In this document: one piece after another, positions 20,881-32,859 of the stretch | How the letters are laid out: each line of letters begins with the position of its first letter | How positions within the stretch are numbered: the stretch's first letter is position 1 | Source: Naasia aerilata | Lineage (GTDB): Bacteria; Actinomycetota; Actinomycetes; Actinomycetales; Microbacteriaceae | Assembly (NCBI RefSeq): GCF_030296595.1 | Contig: NZ_AP027731.1 | Location: 2,976,001 to 3,040,000, forward strand | Reading direction: 5' to 3' | Length of the DNA stretch: 64,000 bases | Notes under the pieces: generated by a model | The model's input: only the letters and a program-made list of their open reading frames with translations | Told to the model about the DNA's origin: nothing | The model's database searches: none | Translations under genes and position numbers: made by a program

Positions 20881-21453
20881 GTGGTCAAGAACTCAACTCC
20901 CGTCCCCACGCCGCCCGTCGAGCCCGAGACTCCCGTCTCCGGCAAGGGCCGCTCCACGCCGACGCGCCGGGAGCGTGAGGCAGCTCGGAAGCGGCCTCTC
21001 GTGCCGGACGACCGCAAGGAGGCACGGCGCCTCGAGCGCGAGCGAGCCGCGAAGGTGCGCGAGCGCGCGCGGGTCGGGCTCGCCAACGGCGAAGAGCGGT
21101 ACATGCCGGTCCGCGACCGTGGCCCGCAGCGCCGGTTCGTCCGCGACTACGTGGACGCCCGCTTCAGCGTCGGGGAGCTCTTCATCCCCCTGATGTTCGT
21201 GCTCATCATCATCACGTTCGTGCCGGTGCCCGCCGTCCAGGTGTACGGGCTGCTGACGATGTACGTCTTCGTCCTGCTCGGCGTGCTCGACGTCGTCATC
21301 CTCGGCTTCATCCTGCGCCGCAAGGTGGCCGCGAAGTTCGGCGAGGACAAGGTCGAGCGCGGGCTCCGCTGGTACGCCGCGATGCGCGCGCTTCAGCTGC
21401 GCCGCCTTCGCCTCCCGAAGCCCCAGGTCAAGCGCGGCCAGTACCCGTCCTGA
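20881..21453 (+). CDS. DUF3043 family membrane protein
   Basis: A 190-residue actinobacterial protein. The first 110 residues are highly charged (many Arg/Glu/Lys, TRREREAARKRPLVPDD) and end in the conserved RGPQRRFVRDYVDARFSVGELF block. Two membrane helices follow (about residues 102-122 and 126-148), then a basic cytoplasmic tail with FGEDKVERGLRWYAAMRALQLRR. The function is unknown. Start is GTG 20881. In M. tuberculosis the homologue also lies close to ctaC and the Fe-S carrier, so the position is conserved. It converges with pyrD. Confidence 0.85.
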   Translation: MVKNSTPVPTPPVEPETPVSGKGRSTPTRREREAARKRPLVPDDRKEARRLERERAAKVRERARVGLANGEERYMPVRDRGPQRRFVRDYVDARFSVGELFIPLMFVLIIITFVPVPAVQVYGLLTMYVFVLLGVLDVVILGFILRRKVAAKFGEDKVERGLRWYAAMRALQLRRLRLPKPQVKRGQYPS

Positions 21454-21463
21454 CCCCCGCTCG

Positions 21464-22490
21464 TCAGCGGGAGCGGGCGAGGCCGCGGTTGATCGCGCGC
21501 GCCCAGAGGGGCCCGCGGTACAGGAAGCCGGTGTAGCCCTGGACCAGGGTCGCGCCGGCGGCGAGCCGGGCGCGCACGTCGTCCGCCGTCTCGACCCCGC
21601 CGACCGAGATCACGCACATCGACGCCGGGACGCTCTCGCGCAGCAGTTGGAGCACCGCCAGGCTGCGCGCGGCGAGCGGGCGCCCGGAGAGCCCTCCCGC
21701 GCCGGCCGCCTCGACGGCACCGGCGTCGCTGGCGAGGCCCGTGCGGCTCAGCGTCGTGTTGGTCGCGATGATGCCGGCGAGCCCCAGCCGCGTGGCCAGG
21801 CCGCCGATGTGCCGCACCTCGTCGTCCGCGAGGTCCGGGGCGATCTTCACGAGGAGCGGGACCGTCCCCGCCTCCTCCAGCACGGCCGCGAGCAGCGGCT
21901 CGAGGCGGTCGAGCTCCTGCAGGCCCCGCAGGCCGGGCGTGTTCGGTGAGCTCACGTTGACGGCGAGGTAGTCCGCGAGGGGGCGAGCAGGCGCGCGCTC
22001 GTCCGGTAGTCGTCGATCGCGTCCTCGACGGCGACGACGCGGCTCTTGCCGATGTTGATGCCGAGCACGGGGAGGTCCCGGTGGGTGGCGCGCAGGCGAC
22101 GGAGCCGCGCGGCCACCGCCTCGGCTCCCCCGTTGTTGAAGCCCATCCGGTTGATCACCGCACGGTCGGGCAGCAGACGGAACAGGCGAGGCCGCGGGTT
22201 CCCCTCCTGGGGACGCGCGGTGACGGTCCCCACCTCGACGTGACCGAAGCCCAGCGCGGCGAGCCCGCGGACGGCCTCCGCGTCCTTGTCGAAGCCCGCG
22301 GCCAGGCCGAAGGGACTCGGGAAGCGCAGCCCCATCGCCTCGACGGCCGGAGTGCCGCGCGGTCGGGTCAGCCGGGCGACCAGGGCGGCGAGGCCGGTCG
22401 CGGGGAGCCAGCGGATGACGTCGAAGGCGAGCCGGTGCGCCAGCTCAGGGTCCATCCGGACGAAGACGAGGCGGAAGAAGAGGGGTACAT
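21464..22490 (-). CDS. pyrD: Dihydroorotate dehydrogenase (quinone), class 2 (two frameshifts)
   Basis: Membrane-associated flavoenzyme that oxidises dihydroorotate to orotate with quinone in pyrimidine synthesis. From ATG 22490 one added base in GGGG 22482-22485 gives [20 protein letters not shown], the amphipathic membrane anchor of class 2 enzymes. The body has [16 protein letters not shown] and [12 protein letters not shown] second lost base at GGGGG 21979-21983 joins SARLLAP to [21 protein letters not shown], the segment with the catalytic serine. The end carries [11 protein letters not shown] (FMN phosphate site) and VQGYTGFLY. The repaired length is about 342 residues. Confidence 0.9.
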
Positions 22491-22524
22491 GCCCGCACCA
22501 GGCTACCGGGGCGCCTGGTGCGGG
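22491..22524 (-). terminator. Hairpin between SDR stop and pyrD start
   Basis: GCCCGCACCAGGC pairs perfectly with GCCTGGTGCGGGC around a 8-nt loop. It would end the SDR transcript, yet its inner end directly touches the pyrD ATG at 22490. Confidence 0.75.
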
Positions 22525-22543
22525 CGGGACGTGCGGCCGTGTG

Positions 22544-23383
22544 TCAGAGGATGGGCTTGCCGCCCGTGACCGCGACGCGTGCGCCGGAGATGTAGCTGCC
22601 GTCGTCGGAGGCGAGCAGCACGTACACCGGGGCGAGCTCCGCAGGCTGGCCGGGGCGGCCGAGCGGCACGTCCTTGCCGAACGACTCGACCTTCTCGGGC
22701 GGGAAGCTGGCGGGGATCAGGGGCGTCCAGATCGGGCCGGGCGCGACGCTGTTGACGCGGATGCCCCGCTCGCCGAGCATCTGCGCGAACGACGCCGAGA
22801 GGCTCGCGATGGCCGCCTTCGTGGCCGCGTACGGCGCCAGCTCGGGGCTCGGCATGTCGGACTGCACGGAGCTCGTGCCGATGATCGACGCGCCCTCCTT
22901 GAGGTGCGGCAGGGCGGCCTTCACGAGGTGGAAGTAGGCGCTGACGTTGGTCGCGAACGTGAAGTCCCACTCCTCGTCCGGGATGTCCTCGATGGAGTCG
23001 CGGCTCATCTGGAACGCCGCGTTGTTGACCAGGATGTCGATCCGGCCGAGCTCGCGGACCGCCGTGTCGATGATGGAGCGGCAGTGCGCGGGGTCGGAGA
23101 TGTCGCCGGGGATCAGCACCGCCTTGCGACCGGCCTCCTCGACCCAGTGCGCGGTGTCCTTCGCGTCGTCGTCCTCGCTCAGGTAGCTGATGACGACGTC
23201 GGCGCCCTCCCGGGCGTAGGCGATCGCGACCGCCTTGCCGATCCCGCTGTCCGCACCCGTGATGACCGCGACGCGGCCCTCCAGCTTCCCGCGGCCGACG
23301 TAGCTCTGCTCGCCGTGGTCCGCCTTCGGCGTCATCTCGCTCTCGCTGCCCGGCATCTCCTGGACGGTCTCGGGATCGCTCAT
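22544..23383 (-). CDS. SDR family oxidoreductase
   Basis: NAD(P)-dependent short-chain dehydrogenase of 279 residues. The cofactor loop is TGADSGIGKA near residue 42, NNAAFQ near 125, the catalytic serine in GTSSVQS near 170 and the Tyr/Lys pair in YAATKAA near 183. The 30-residue Glu/Pro-rich N-terminal extension (MPGSESEMTPK) is typical of the general-stress YdaD/YghA-like subgroup often found in Actinobacteria and Bacilli. The substrate is unknown. Start ATG 23383 has a strong GAGGAGGA ribosome-binding site. It appears to be a single-gene unit ended by the hairpin at 22491-22524. Confidence 0.85.
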   Translation of the reverse strand: MSDPETVQEMPGSESEMTPKADHGEQSYVGRGKLEGRVAVITGADSGIGKAVAIAYAREGADVVISYLSEDDDAKDTAHWVEEAGRKAVLIPGDISDPAHCRSIIDTAVRELGRIDILVNNAAFQMSRDSIEDIPDEEWDFTFATNVSAYFHLVKAALPHLKEGASIIGTSSVQSDMPSPELAPYAATKAAIASLSASFAQMLGERGIRVNSVAPGPIWTPLIPASFPPEKVESFGKDVPLGRPGQPAELAPVYVLLASDDGSYISGARVAVTGGKPIL

Positions 23384-23481
23384 GCTGTTCCTCCTCGAAT
23401 GGGTGTCCTTCCATCCAAGGCGCGACCGCGGTGCACCTGCAGGGGGTTGACTGCCCTCTGGCCGGTGCCTAGACCCGACTG

Positions 23482-23539
23482 CGGGCCGAATCGGCGCATC
23501 CGGGCCGAAGCGGCGGCCCGGAATGCCCGAATCGGCCCG
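23482..23539. repeat. Large imperfect palindrome between SDR and nrdR
   Basis: CGGGCCGAATCGGCGCATCC pairs with a downstream arm ending CCCGAATCGGCCCG, with several mismatches. It lies 25 bp after the nrdR stop (minus strand), where it may act as its terminator. The core GAATCGG also appears in the palindrome at 60820-60890. Confidence 0.65.
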
Positions 23540-23564
23540 TCCGGTGAACCGGGGCGGGAGCCGG

Positions 23565-24053
23565 CTAGTTGAGCGGCTCGGCGACCTTCGCGCCGCGCGA
23601 ACCCGCGCCGTTCTCGACCCGGAGCAGCGTGATCGCCGACTCGAAGTCGTCGAGCGACTCGAAGCTCTGGTACACGCTCGCGAAGCGGAGGTACGCGACC
23701 TCGTCGAGCTCGCGGAGCGGCGGCAGGATCGCGAGGCCGATGTCGTTCGCGTCCACCTGGGAGGCGCCCGTCGCGCGGATCGCCTCCTCGACCTTCTGGG
23801 CCAGGACCGCGAGGTCGGTGTCCGTGACCGGGCGCCCCTGGCAGGCCTTCCGCACGCCGGAGACCACCTTCTCGCGGCTGAACGGCTCGAGCACGCCGTT
23901 GCGCTTGATGACCATGAGGCTCGCGGTCTCCGTGGTGCTGAAGCGACGGCCGCACTCCGGGCATTGGCGCCTGCGGCGGATGCTGAGCCCGTCGTCACTC
24001 ACGCGGGAGTCGACGACCTTGGTGTCGTGGTTGCGGCAGAAAGGGCAGTGCAT
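23565..24053 (-). CDS. nrdR: Transcriptional repressor NrdR
   Basis: Represses ribonucleotide reductase genes in response to nucleotide levels. The 162-residue protein has the N-terminal zinc ribbon (CPFC near residue 3 and CPEC near residue 31) followed by the RRRRQC DNA-binding strand. An ATP-cone domain follows (about residues 45-140), starting [20 protein letters not shown]. Start is ATG 24053 with GGAAG upstream. It stands alone with hisD upstream on the same strand (51-bp gap); no NrdR box is visible here, as expected since nrd genes are elsewhere. Confidence 0.95.
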   Translation of the reverse strand: MHCPFCRNHDTKVVDSRVSDDGLSIRRRRQCPECGRRFSTTETASLMVIKRNGVLEPFSREKVVSGVRKACQGRPVTDTDLAVLAQKVEEAIRATGASQVDANDIGLAILPPLRELDEVAYLRFASVYQSFESLDDFESAITLLRVENGAGSRGAKVAEPLN

Positions 24054-24104
24054 GGTGCTTCCAGGGTACCGGCGGCAGGTGGACGCCGCCCGCGAGTCGC
24101 GGCG

Positions 24105-25415
24105 TCAGTCCCGGGCGAAGCGCGCCGTGACCGCCTCGCCGTGGGCGGGCAGGCCCTCCTCGTCGGCGAGGGCGACGATGCGGCCCGCCGACCGCTCGAG
24201 CGCGGCGCGGCTGTAGCGCACGATCTGCTGGGAGCGCAGAAACGTCGCGGCCCCGAGCCCCGAGGAGAACCGCGCAGTGCCGCCCGTCGGGAGGACGTGG
24301 TTCGAGCCGGCGAGGTAGTCGCCGAGGCTCACGGGCGACGTCGCACCCAGGAAGATCGCGCCCGCATCCGTGATCAGCGCGAGCAGGGCGTCCGGGTCCC
24401 GGCTCATCAGCTCGAGGTGCTCCGGGGCGTAGGCGTTGCTGAAGGCCGCGGCGGCGTCGAGGTCGTCGACGAGGACGAGCGCCGACTGCGGGCCGGTGAG
24501 CGCCGTGCGCACCCGCTCGGCGGACGCGGTGGCCGCAGCGCGCTCGGGCAGCAGGGCGGTGACCGCCTCGGCGAGGGACGGCGAGTCGGTCACGAGGAGC
24601 GCGGCGGCGAGCTCGTCGTGCTCGGCCTGGCTGAGGAGGTCGGCGACGACGAGTTCCGGATCTGCCGCCTCATCGGCGATGACGAGGATTTCCGTCGGCC
24701 CCGCCTCCGAGTCGATGCCGACGCGGCCCTGCACCAGCCGCTTGGCGGCGGCCACGAACACGTTGCCGGGGCCGGTGAGAAGGTCGACCGGCTCGAGTCC
24801 GATGCCGGGCACGCCGTAGGCGAAGGCGCCGATGGCGCCCGCGCCGCCCATGGCGTAGACCTCCTCGATCCCGAGCAGTCCTGCCGCGGCGAGGATGGTG
24901 GGGTGGATGGCGCCGCCGAAGCCCGCCTGCGGCGGCGAGGCGAGGGCGATCGAGCCGACGCCCGCCACCTGGGCGGGCACCACGTTCATGACGACGCTGG
25001 ACGGGTAGACGGCCTTGCCGCCGGGCACGTACAGCCCGACGCGGCTGACCGGCTGCCAGCGCTGCTCGACCTCGGCGCCGTCCTCGAGGACCGTGACCCC
25101 GCCGGCCGGGACCTGGAGCGCACTCGCGCGTCGCACCCGGTCGATCGCGGTCTCCAGCGCCTCACGGAGGGGCGCGGCGAGTCCCGCCACCGCGGCGTCC
25201 AGCTCTGCGCCGGAGACCCGCACGCGCTCGGGGCGCACGCCGTCGAAACGGGCGGCCTGGTCGAGCAGGGCGGCCTCTCCCCCGCTGCGCACCTCGTCGA
25301 TGAGCGCCTGCGCGGCGGCGGCGGCGCGGGCGGGATCGGTCTCGGGGCGCGGCACGAGCGCGATCAGCTCGGCCCTGCTCGGACGGCGGCCGCGGAGGTC
25401 GACGAGCTGCATCAT
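24105..25415 (-). CDS. hisD: Histidinol dehydrogenase
   Basis: Catalyses the last two steps of histidine synthesis, oxidising L-histidinol to L-histidine with NAD. The 436-residue length is standard. Visible features are GLYVPGGKAVYPSSVVMN near residue 130, the GPTEILVIAD segment near 240, and the zinc/catalytic LLSQAEHDELAAA near 260. Further conserved pieces are NAYAPEHLELM and the C-terminal GTARFSSGLG and HGEAV. It starts at ATG 25415, is divergent from the flavin reductase gene, and no other his gene is in view. Confidence 0.95.
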   Translation of the reverse strand: MMQLVDLRGRRPSRAELIALVPRPETDPARAAAAAQALIDEVRSGGEAALLDQAARFDGVRPERVRVSGAELDAAVAGLAAPLREALETAIDRVRRASALQVPAGGVTVLEDGAEVEQRWQPVSRVGLYVPGGKAVYPSSVVMNVVPAQVAGVGSIALASPPQAGFGGAIHPTILAAAGLLGIEEVYAMGGAGAIGAFAYGVPGIGLEPVDLLTGPGNVFVAAAKRLVQGRVGIDSEAGPTEILVIADEAADPELVVADLLSQAEHDELAAALLVTDSPSLAEAVTALLPERAAATASAERVRTALTGPQSALVLVDDLDAAAAFSNAYAPEHLELMSRDPDALLALITDAGAIFLGATSPVSLGDYLAGSNHVLPTGGTARFSSGLGAATFLRSQQIVRYSRAALERSAGRIVALADEEGLPAHGEAVTARFARD

Positions 25416-25507
25416 GGCGCCGCCAGTCTACCGAGGGCGCCTGCGCCCCGTCCGAGACCCCGAAGGGCGACGGAATAGGGTGACGGACGGGAGGAGTTGC
25501 CCGAAGC

Positions 25508-26007
25508 ATGGACGAGAGATTCGCGGCCGACGACCTGATGGCCTTCAAGCAGGCCTTCCGCCGGCATGCCGCCGGAGTCGCGGTGGTCACCGCGCGGGAC
25601 GTGGACGGCACACCGGTCGGCTTCACCGCCACCTCCCTGGCCTCGCTCGCCGCCGTTCCCCCGCTTGCGACGTTCAACATGGCCCGCATCGCGAGCGCCT
25701 GGCATGCGGTGGAGAACACCGACTGGGTTGCGATCCACATGCTCGGCGCCCGCAGCAGCGCCATCGCGCAGAAGCTCTCCGGGCCGGCGCTCGACCGCTT
25801 CGTCGGCGATCACTGGCACGAGGGCCCGCACGGGCTCCCCATCGTGGACGGCGTCACCGCGTGGATGGTCGGCCGCATCGTGCAACGCGTGCCCGTGGAG
25901 GGCAACGCGGTCATCGTCGTGCAGATCGAGGAGGGCGCCCTCGGCGAGGACGACGCCCCCTGCTGTACCACGAGCGCGCGTACCACGCCCCGCGGCCGCT
26001 CGACTGA
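25508..26007 (+). CDS. Flavin reductase family protein (one frameshift)
   Basis: Member of the flavin reductase-like (HpaC/DIM6) family, reducing free FMN/FAD with NAD(P)H, often for a partner monooxygenase not seen here. From ATG 25508 it reads FRRHAAGVAVVT, GFTATSLASLAAVPPL and FNMARIASAW, the FMN-binding block. Near the end, one lost base in CCCCC 25956-25960 separates EDDAP from LLYHERAYHAPRPLD, and the repaired protein is about 166 residues. The gene is divergent from hisD and convergent with dnaE, with a palindrome just after its stop. Confidence 0.83.
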
Positions 26008-26013
26008 CGAATC

Positions 26014-26072
26014 CGCATCACTTCGGAGTACCCGCAACGGTCTCCGGTTGCGGTTTGTCCGAAACGATGCAG
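26014..26072. repeat. 59-bp palindromic element, copy 1
   Basis: Outer arms CGCATCACTTCGGA and TCCGAAACGATGCA, inner arms CCGCAAC and GTTGCGG, 6 bp after the flavin reductase stop and 15 bp before the dnaE stop. The same element occurs at 55678-55736 with the same length and conserved arms. It may be a bidirectional terminator. Confidence 0.8.
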
Positions 26073-26087
26073 TTTGACCTCTGAGGA

Positions 26088-29598
<3,511 letters not shown>

Positions 29599-29882
29599 AG
29601 GGAACGCTTTCTACGCGAGCGAAGCGGGTCGCCTGGGTGGGCGAAGGGGTCTTGTCCGGCGAGTCTAAACGCGACCTCCGACGACACTCCCGCGACGCGC
29701 TGGCACCGGCGCTCCGCTTCCGGCGCGGATCAGGAGATTCGTCCTGCGACACGGCGTGTCGTCCTGATCAGCGAGCGAAATCGGGACTTTGTCCTGGTCC
29801 GCGCGCGTTTTGCTGATCCGCGCGGAACTCCGGGCGGGCCGAGAGCCGGGCAGGACCGGCGCGAGCGTCAGGTGCGGCGGGA
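29599..29882. other. Intergenic region between dnaE and rluD
   Basis: This 284-bp gap lies upstream of dnaE and downstream of rluD, both on the minus strand. It holds the dnaE promoter region (unidentified) near 29600-29700, and a large palindromic structure at 29725-29823. No gene is supported. Confidence 0.6.
29725..29823. repeat. 99-bp palindromic structure with internal GTCCTG repeats
   Basis: The ends CGCGGATCAG and CTGATCCGCG are exact inverted repeats. Inside, GTCCTG occurs three times (in CGTCCTGCGA, CGTCCTGATC, TGTCCTGGTC) and a short hairpin GCGACACGGCGTGTCGTC is present. It is about 60 bp past the rluD stop. Confidence 0.65.
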
Positions 29883-30802
29883 TCAGCCGCGGAGGACGGT
29901 GAGGGCGTCCTGAAGGTCCTCGGGGTAGGTGCTCTCGAACTCGACCCACTCGCCGGACGAGGGGTGCCGGAAGCCGAGGCGCATGGCGTGCAGCCACTGG
30001 CGGGTGAGACCCAGGCGGGCGGACAGCACCGGGTCCGCCCCGTACATGGCGTCGCCCACGCACGGGTGCCGCTGAGCGGCCATGTGCACGCGGATCTGAT
30101 GCGTGCGGCCGGTCTCGAGCCGGATCTCGAGCAGCGACGCGGAGGGGAACGCCTCGATCGTCTCGTAGTGCGTCACCGACGGCTTGCCCTCCGCGGTGAC
30201 CGCGAACTTCCAGTCCGACCGCGGATGCCGCCCGATGGGGGCGTCGATCGTGCCGGCGAGCGGGTCGGGATGCCCCTGGACGACCGCGTGGTAGATCTTC
30301 TCGACCTGGCGCTCCTTGAAGGCGCGCTTGAGGGCGGTGTAGGCGCGCTCGCTCTTCGCGACGACCATGAGCCCGCTCGTGCCGGCGTCGAGCCGGTGCA
30401 CCACCCCGGCGCGCTCGGCGGCACCCGAGGTGCTGATCCGGAACCCGGCGGCCGCGAGGGCGCCGAGCACCGTGGGGCCGGTCCATCCCGGCGAGGGATG
30501 CGCGGCGACGCCGACCGGCTTGTCCACCACGACCAGGTCGTCGTCGTCGTACACGACGCCCAGCTCGGGGACGGCGATCGGCTCGATCGCGATCGGCGCG
30601 CGGTCCTCCCACTCCACCTCGAGCCAGCCGCCCGCGTGCAGCCGGTCCGACTTGTCGAGGACGCGGCCGTCGAGCCGCACTCCCCCGGCGCGGGCGATGT
30701 CCGCGGCCGCGGTCCGGGAGAAGCCGAGCAGCTTGGCGAGGGCCGCGTCCACGCGCTCCCCTCGAGGCCGTCGGGGACGGGGAGGCTGCGGTTCTCAGCC
30801 AT
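29883..30802 (-). CDS. rluD: RluD-like 23S rRNA pseudouridine synthase (one frameshift)
   Basis: Converts specific uridines of 23S rRNA to pseudouridine; family RluA/RluD. From ATG 30802 the sequence [15 protein letters not shown] is separated from [15 protein letters not shown] by one lost base at CCCC 30758-30761. An S4 RNA-binding domain (to about residue 75) precedes the catalytic domain with the key aspartate in [12 protein letters not shown]. The end has the conserved QIRVHMA and [10 protein letters not shown] blocks. The repaired length is about 305 residues. The start overlaps the lspA stop by 8 bp, so the two are translationally coupled, a common arrangement. Confidence 0.9.
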
Positions 30803-31439
30803 GCGGGTGCGGGACGTCCTCGGTCGAGCGGGAGCGGCGCGGGAGGCGGGCTCCGTCCAGCCCGATGCCGCGGAGCGTCAGGATGAGGAACAGCCCCATG
30901 CTCGACACGATGGCGACGTCGGCGATGTTGAAGATCGCGGGGAACATCCACACCGACAGGAAGTCGACCACGTGGCCGACGCCGAACCCCGGCTCCCGGA
31001 ACAGGCGATCCGTGAGGTTGCCGGTCGTGCCGCCGAGGAGCATCCCGAACAGCACGGCCCAGCCGAGCGAGCGGATGCGCCGGGCGAACCAGACGATGAA
31101 GACCGTCACCGCCGCCGCGACGATCGAGAAGACCCACGTCGAGCCGCTCGCGAGGGAGAACGCGGCGCCCGAGTTGCGGACGAACACGAACTGGAGGACC
31201 TCGCCGAGCACCGGGACCGCCTGGAAGGGCGTCAGGTTCGCGACGACCCACGCCTTCGCCAGCTGGTCGGCGGCGTAGACCACGACCGCGACGACGACCA
31301 GGATCACGAGGGCGCGGGCGCTTCCGCGCGGGCGCCCCGCGGACGCAGAAATCCCGCCGGCAGCCTCTGCGCCGGCGGGATCTTCTGCGTTCAGATCAGA
31401 CGCCGCCAAAGGCCTGGAACGCCTGCGGCTGGCTGGCAT
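30795..31439 (-). CDS. lspA: Signal peptidase II (lipoprotein signal peptidase)
   Basis: Membrane aspartic protease that removes the signal peptide from prolipoproteins. Four hydrophobic helices are seen (VILVVVAVVVYAADQLAKAWVV, WVFSIVAAAVTVFIVWF, WAVLFGMLLGG, VAIVSSMGLFLILTL). The two catalytic aspartates lie in GNLTDRLF and FNIADVAI. The open frame begins at ATG 31439, but that start overlaps the wag31 3' end and places the terminator hairpin 31345-31389 inside the coding part. A GTG at 31307 would give about 170 residues, the usual size, so the true start is uncertain. Confidence 0.87.
   Translation of the reverse strand: MPASRRRSRPLAASDLNAEDPAGAEAAGGISASAGRPRGSARALVILVVVAVVVYAADQLAKAWVVANLTPFQAVPVLGEVLQFVFVRNSGAAFSLASGSTWVFSIVAAAVTVFIVWFARRIRSLGWAVLFGMLLGGTTGNLTDRLFREPGFGVGHVVDFLSVWMFPAIFNIADVAIVSSMGLFLILTLRGIGLDGARLPRRSRSTEDVPHPHG
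31345..31389 (-). terminator. Hairpin terminator after wag31
   Basis: CGCAGAAATCCCGCCGGC pairs with GCCGGCGGGATCTTCTGCG around a short loop, starting 7 bp after the wag31 stop. It lies in the 5' part of the longest lspA frame. Confidence 0.8.
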
Positions 31440-32073
31440 TGAGGTTGCCGTAGTTCCCCGTGTTGTTCACGATGTTCGACGAGTCGAGGTCGTGGAGCTG
31501 GTTCTCGATCCAGCTCTTGAGCTTCTGGCGGTACTCCCGCTCGAAGGTGCGCAGCTCGTCGATGCGGTGCTCGAGGAGGGCGCGCTCCTGGTCCAGCGAG
31601 GAGATCTGGGAGCGCTGCTTGGCCTCCGCCTCCGCCACGACGCGCGCCGCGGTGGCGTGCCCCTCGGCGATGAGCGCGTCCCGCTTCTCGATGCCCTCGC
31701 GGACGTGCTCCTCGTGCAGGCGACGCGCGAGCTGGAGGAGGTTGTTCGTATTGGAGGGGTCGATCGCGCTGGCGTCGACGCTCGCCGCGGACGGGTAGGA
31801 CAGCCCCTGCTGCTGGGGCGCCTGCACCGGCTCCGGAGCCGCCACCGCTGCGGGAGCAGGGGCCGACATGCCGCCGCCGCTGCGCTGCAGCTCGGCGATG
31901 CGGGACTCGCTCGCGATCAGACGCTGGCGGAGGTCCTCGTTCTCCTGGCCGAGACGGCGAAGCTCGACCACCACCTCATCGAGGAAGTCGTCAACCTCGT
32001 CCTGGTCGTAGCCCTCCCGGAACTTGGTGGGCTGGAACCTTTTGTTGACGACGTCTTCGGGGGTGAGGGCCAT
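31396..32073 (-). CDS. wag31: Polar growth protein Wag31/DivIVA
   Basis: Coiled-coil scaffold that marks cell poles and septum and recruits the wall-synthesis machinery. The 225-residue protein begins MALTPEDVVNKRF, with the membrane-binding DivIVA N-terminal domain and first coiled coil (DEVDDFLDEVVVELRRLGQENEDLRQRL) to about residue 60. A Pro/Ala/Gln-rich linker follows (about 62-95), then a long second coiled coil (about 105-205) and an Asn/Gln-rich tail. Start is ATG 32073. It is the last gene of the dcw-associated stretch, separated from ylmG by a repeat array. Confidence 0.95.
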   Translation of the reverse strand: MALTPEDVVNKRFQPTKFREGYDQDEVDDFLDEVVVELRRLGQENEDLRQRLIASESRIAELQRSGGGMSAPAPAAVAAPEPVQAPQQQGLSYPSAASVDASAIDPSNTNNLLQLARRLHEEHVREGIEKRDALIAEGHATAARVVAEAEAKQRSQISSLDQERALLEHRIDELRTFEREYRQKLKSWIENQLHDLDSSNIVNNTGNYGNLNASQPQAFQAFGGV

Positions 32074-32494
32074 TGCTGCCACCTTCGGGAAACTCTTGGT
32101 CGGTCGGGGAACGGTGACCACGCTAGCGCCGATCGAGGAGATCAGCCCCGAACGGGGCACACGTTTGAGACCCCCACGATACCCAGCGGCCGGGTCGACA
32201 CACAGCGCGACAGGCCGCGCTGGGGCACTTCGCGGGGAAGCCGCTGGGGCACTTCGCGGCGAAGCGGGGAGCGTCTCGACGCTCCAGGCGTTCGAGACCT
32301 CACGGCTCCCAGCGGCGGGGGCGACACACAGCGCGACAGGCCGCGCTGGGGCACTTCGCGGCGAAGCCGGGGAGCGTCTCGACGCTCCAGGGGTTCGGGA
32401 CCTCACGGCACCCAGCGGCCGGGTCGACAGACAGCGCGACGGGCCGCGCTGGGGCACTTCGCGGCGAGCAGAATCCGCCGTCGGCGCCGCCTGA
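32074..32494. other. Intergenic region between ylmG and wag31
   Basis: A 421-bp gap without a gene. The 90 bp next to wag31 are ordinary sequence and should contain its promoter and ribosome-binding site. The rest is a tandem repeat array (32163-32466). Translated frames are low-complexity repeats of the DNA units. Confidence 0.7.
32163..32466. repeat. Three tandem copies of a ~100-bp unit upstream of wag31
   Basis: Units start at 32163, 32290 and 32393 with GTT(T/C)G(A/G)GACC and contain CCCAGCGGC, the block ACAGCGCGAC(A/G)GGCCGCGC, TGGGGCACTTCGCGGCGAAG and the palindromic GGAGCGTCTCGACGCTCC. The first copy is longer because CGCTGGGGCACTTCGCGG is duplicated; the third lacks the last part. 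Copies are about 85-95% alike by eye. Confidence 0.8.
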
Positions 32495-32812
32495 TCAGGC
32501 GAAGCGCGACAGGCTCGACGCCACGTACATTCCGAGCAGCACGAGGAGCATCGTGATGCTCCAGCCGAAGTCGAGCGACACCGGCCCGATCCGCAGCGGC
32601 GGGATGAGGCGGCGGAAGAACTTGATCGGCGGATCGGTCACCGTGTAGCTCACCTCGGCCACGACGAGCACGGCGCCGCGGGGTCGCCAGCCGCGTGAGA
32701 CGGACTGCACGAGGTCCAGGACGAAGCGCGCCCACATCACGAAGAAGTAGAGCAGGAGCGCGAAATAGAGGACCAGTCCGACGATCGCCAGCGGGCTGAA
32801 GGTGAAGCTCAC
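32495..32812 (-). CDS. ylmG: YggT family membrane protein (YlmG)
   Basis: A 105-residue membrane protein of the YggT/YlmG family, located in the dcw cluster in most Gram-positive bacteria and linked to septum or wall assembly without a defined activity. Two hydrophobic helices (about residues 8-34 and 80-102) flank a loop with the conserved VSYTVTDPPIKFFRRLIPP and a short GPVSLDFGW segment. Start ATG 32812 gives the usual length. It lies between sepF and wag31, matching the order in M. tuberculosis (Rv2147c-Rv2146c-Rv2145c). Confidence 0.9.
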   Translation of the reverse strand: MSFTFSPLAIVGLVLYFALLLYFFVMWARFVLDLVQSVSRGWRPRGAVLVVAEVSYTVTDPPIKFFRRLIPPLRIGPVSLDFGWSITMLLVLLGMYVASSLSRFA

Positions 32813-32859
32813 CTACTGATTATCGCGGGCGGGCTCGGACGCGCCGGACGCTCGGGCGA

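Noticed and set aside
32163..32466. Repetitive open frames (Arg/Ser/Pro rich) between ylmG and wag31
   Set aside because: They only translate the DNA repeat in several frames, no ribosome-binding site, no known protein.
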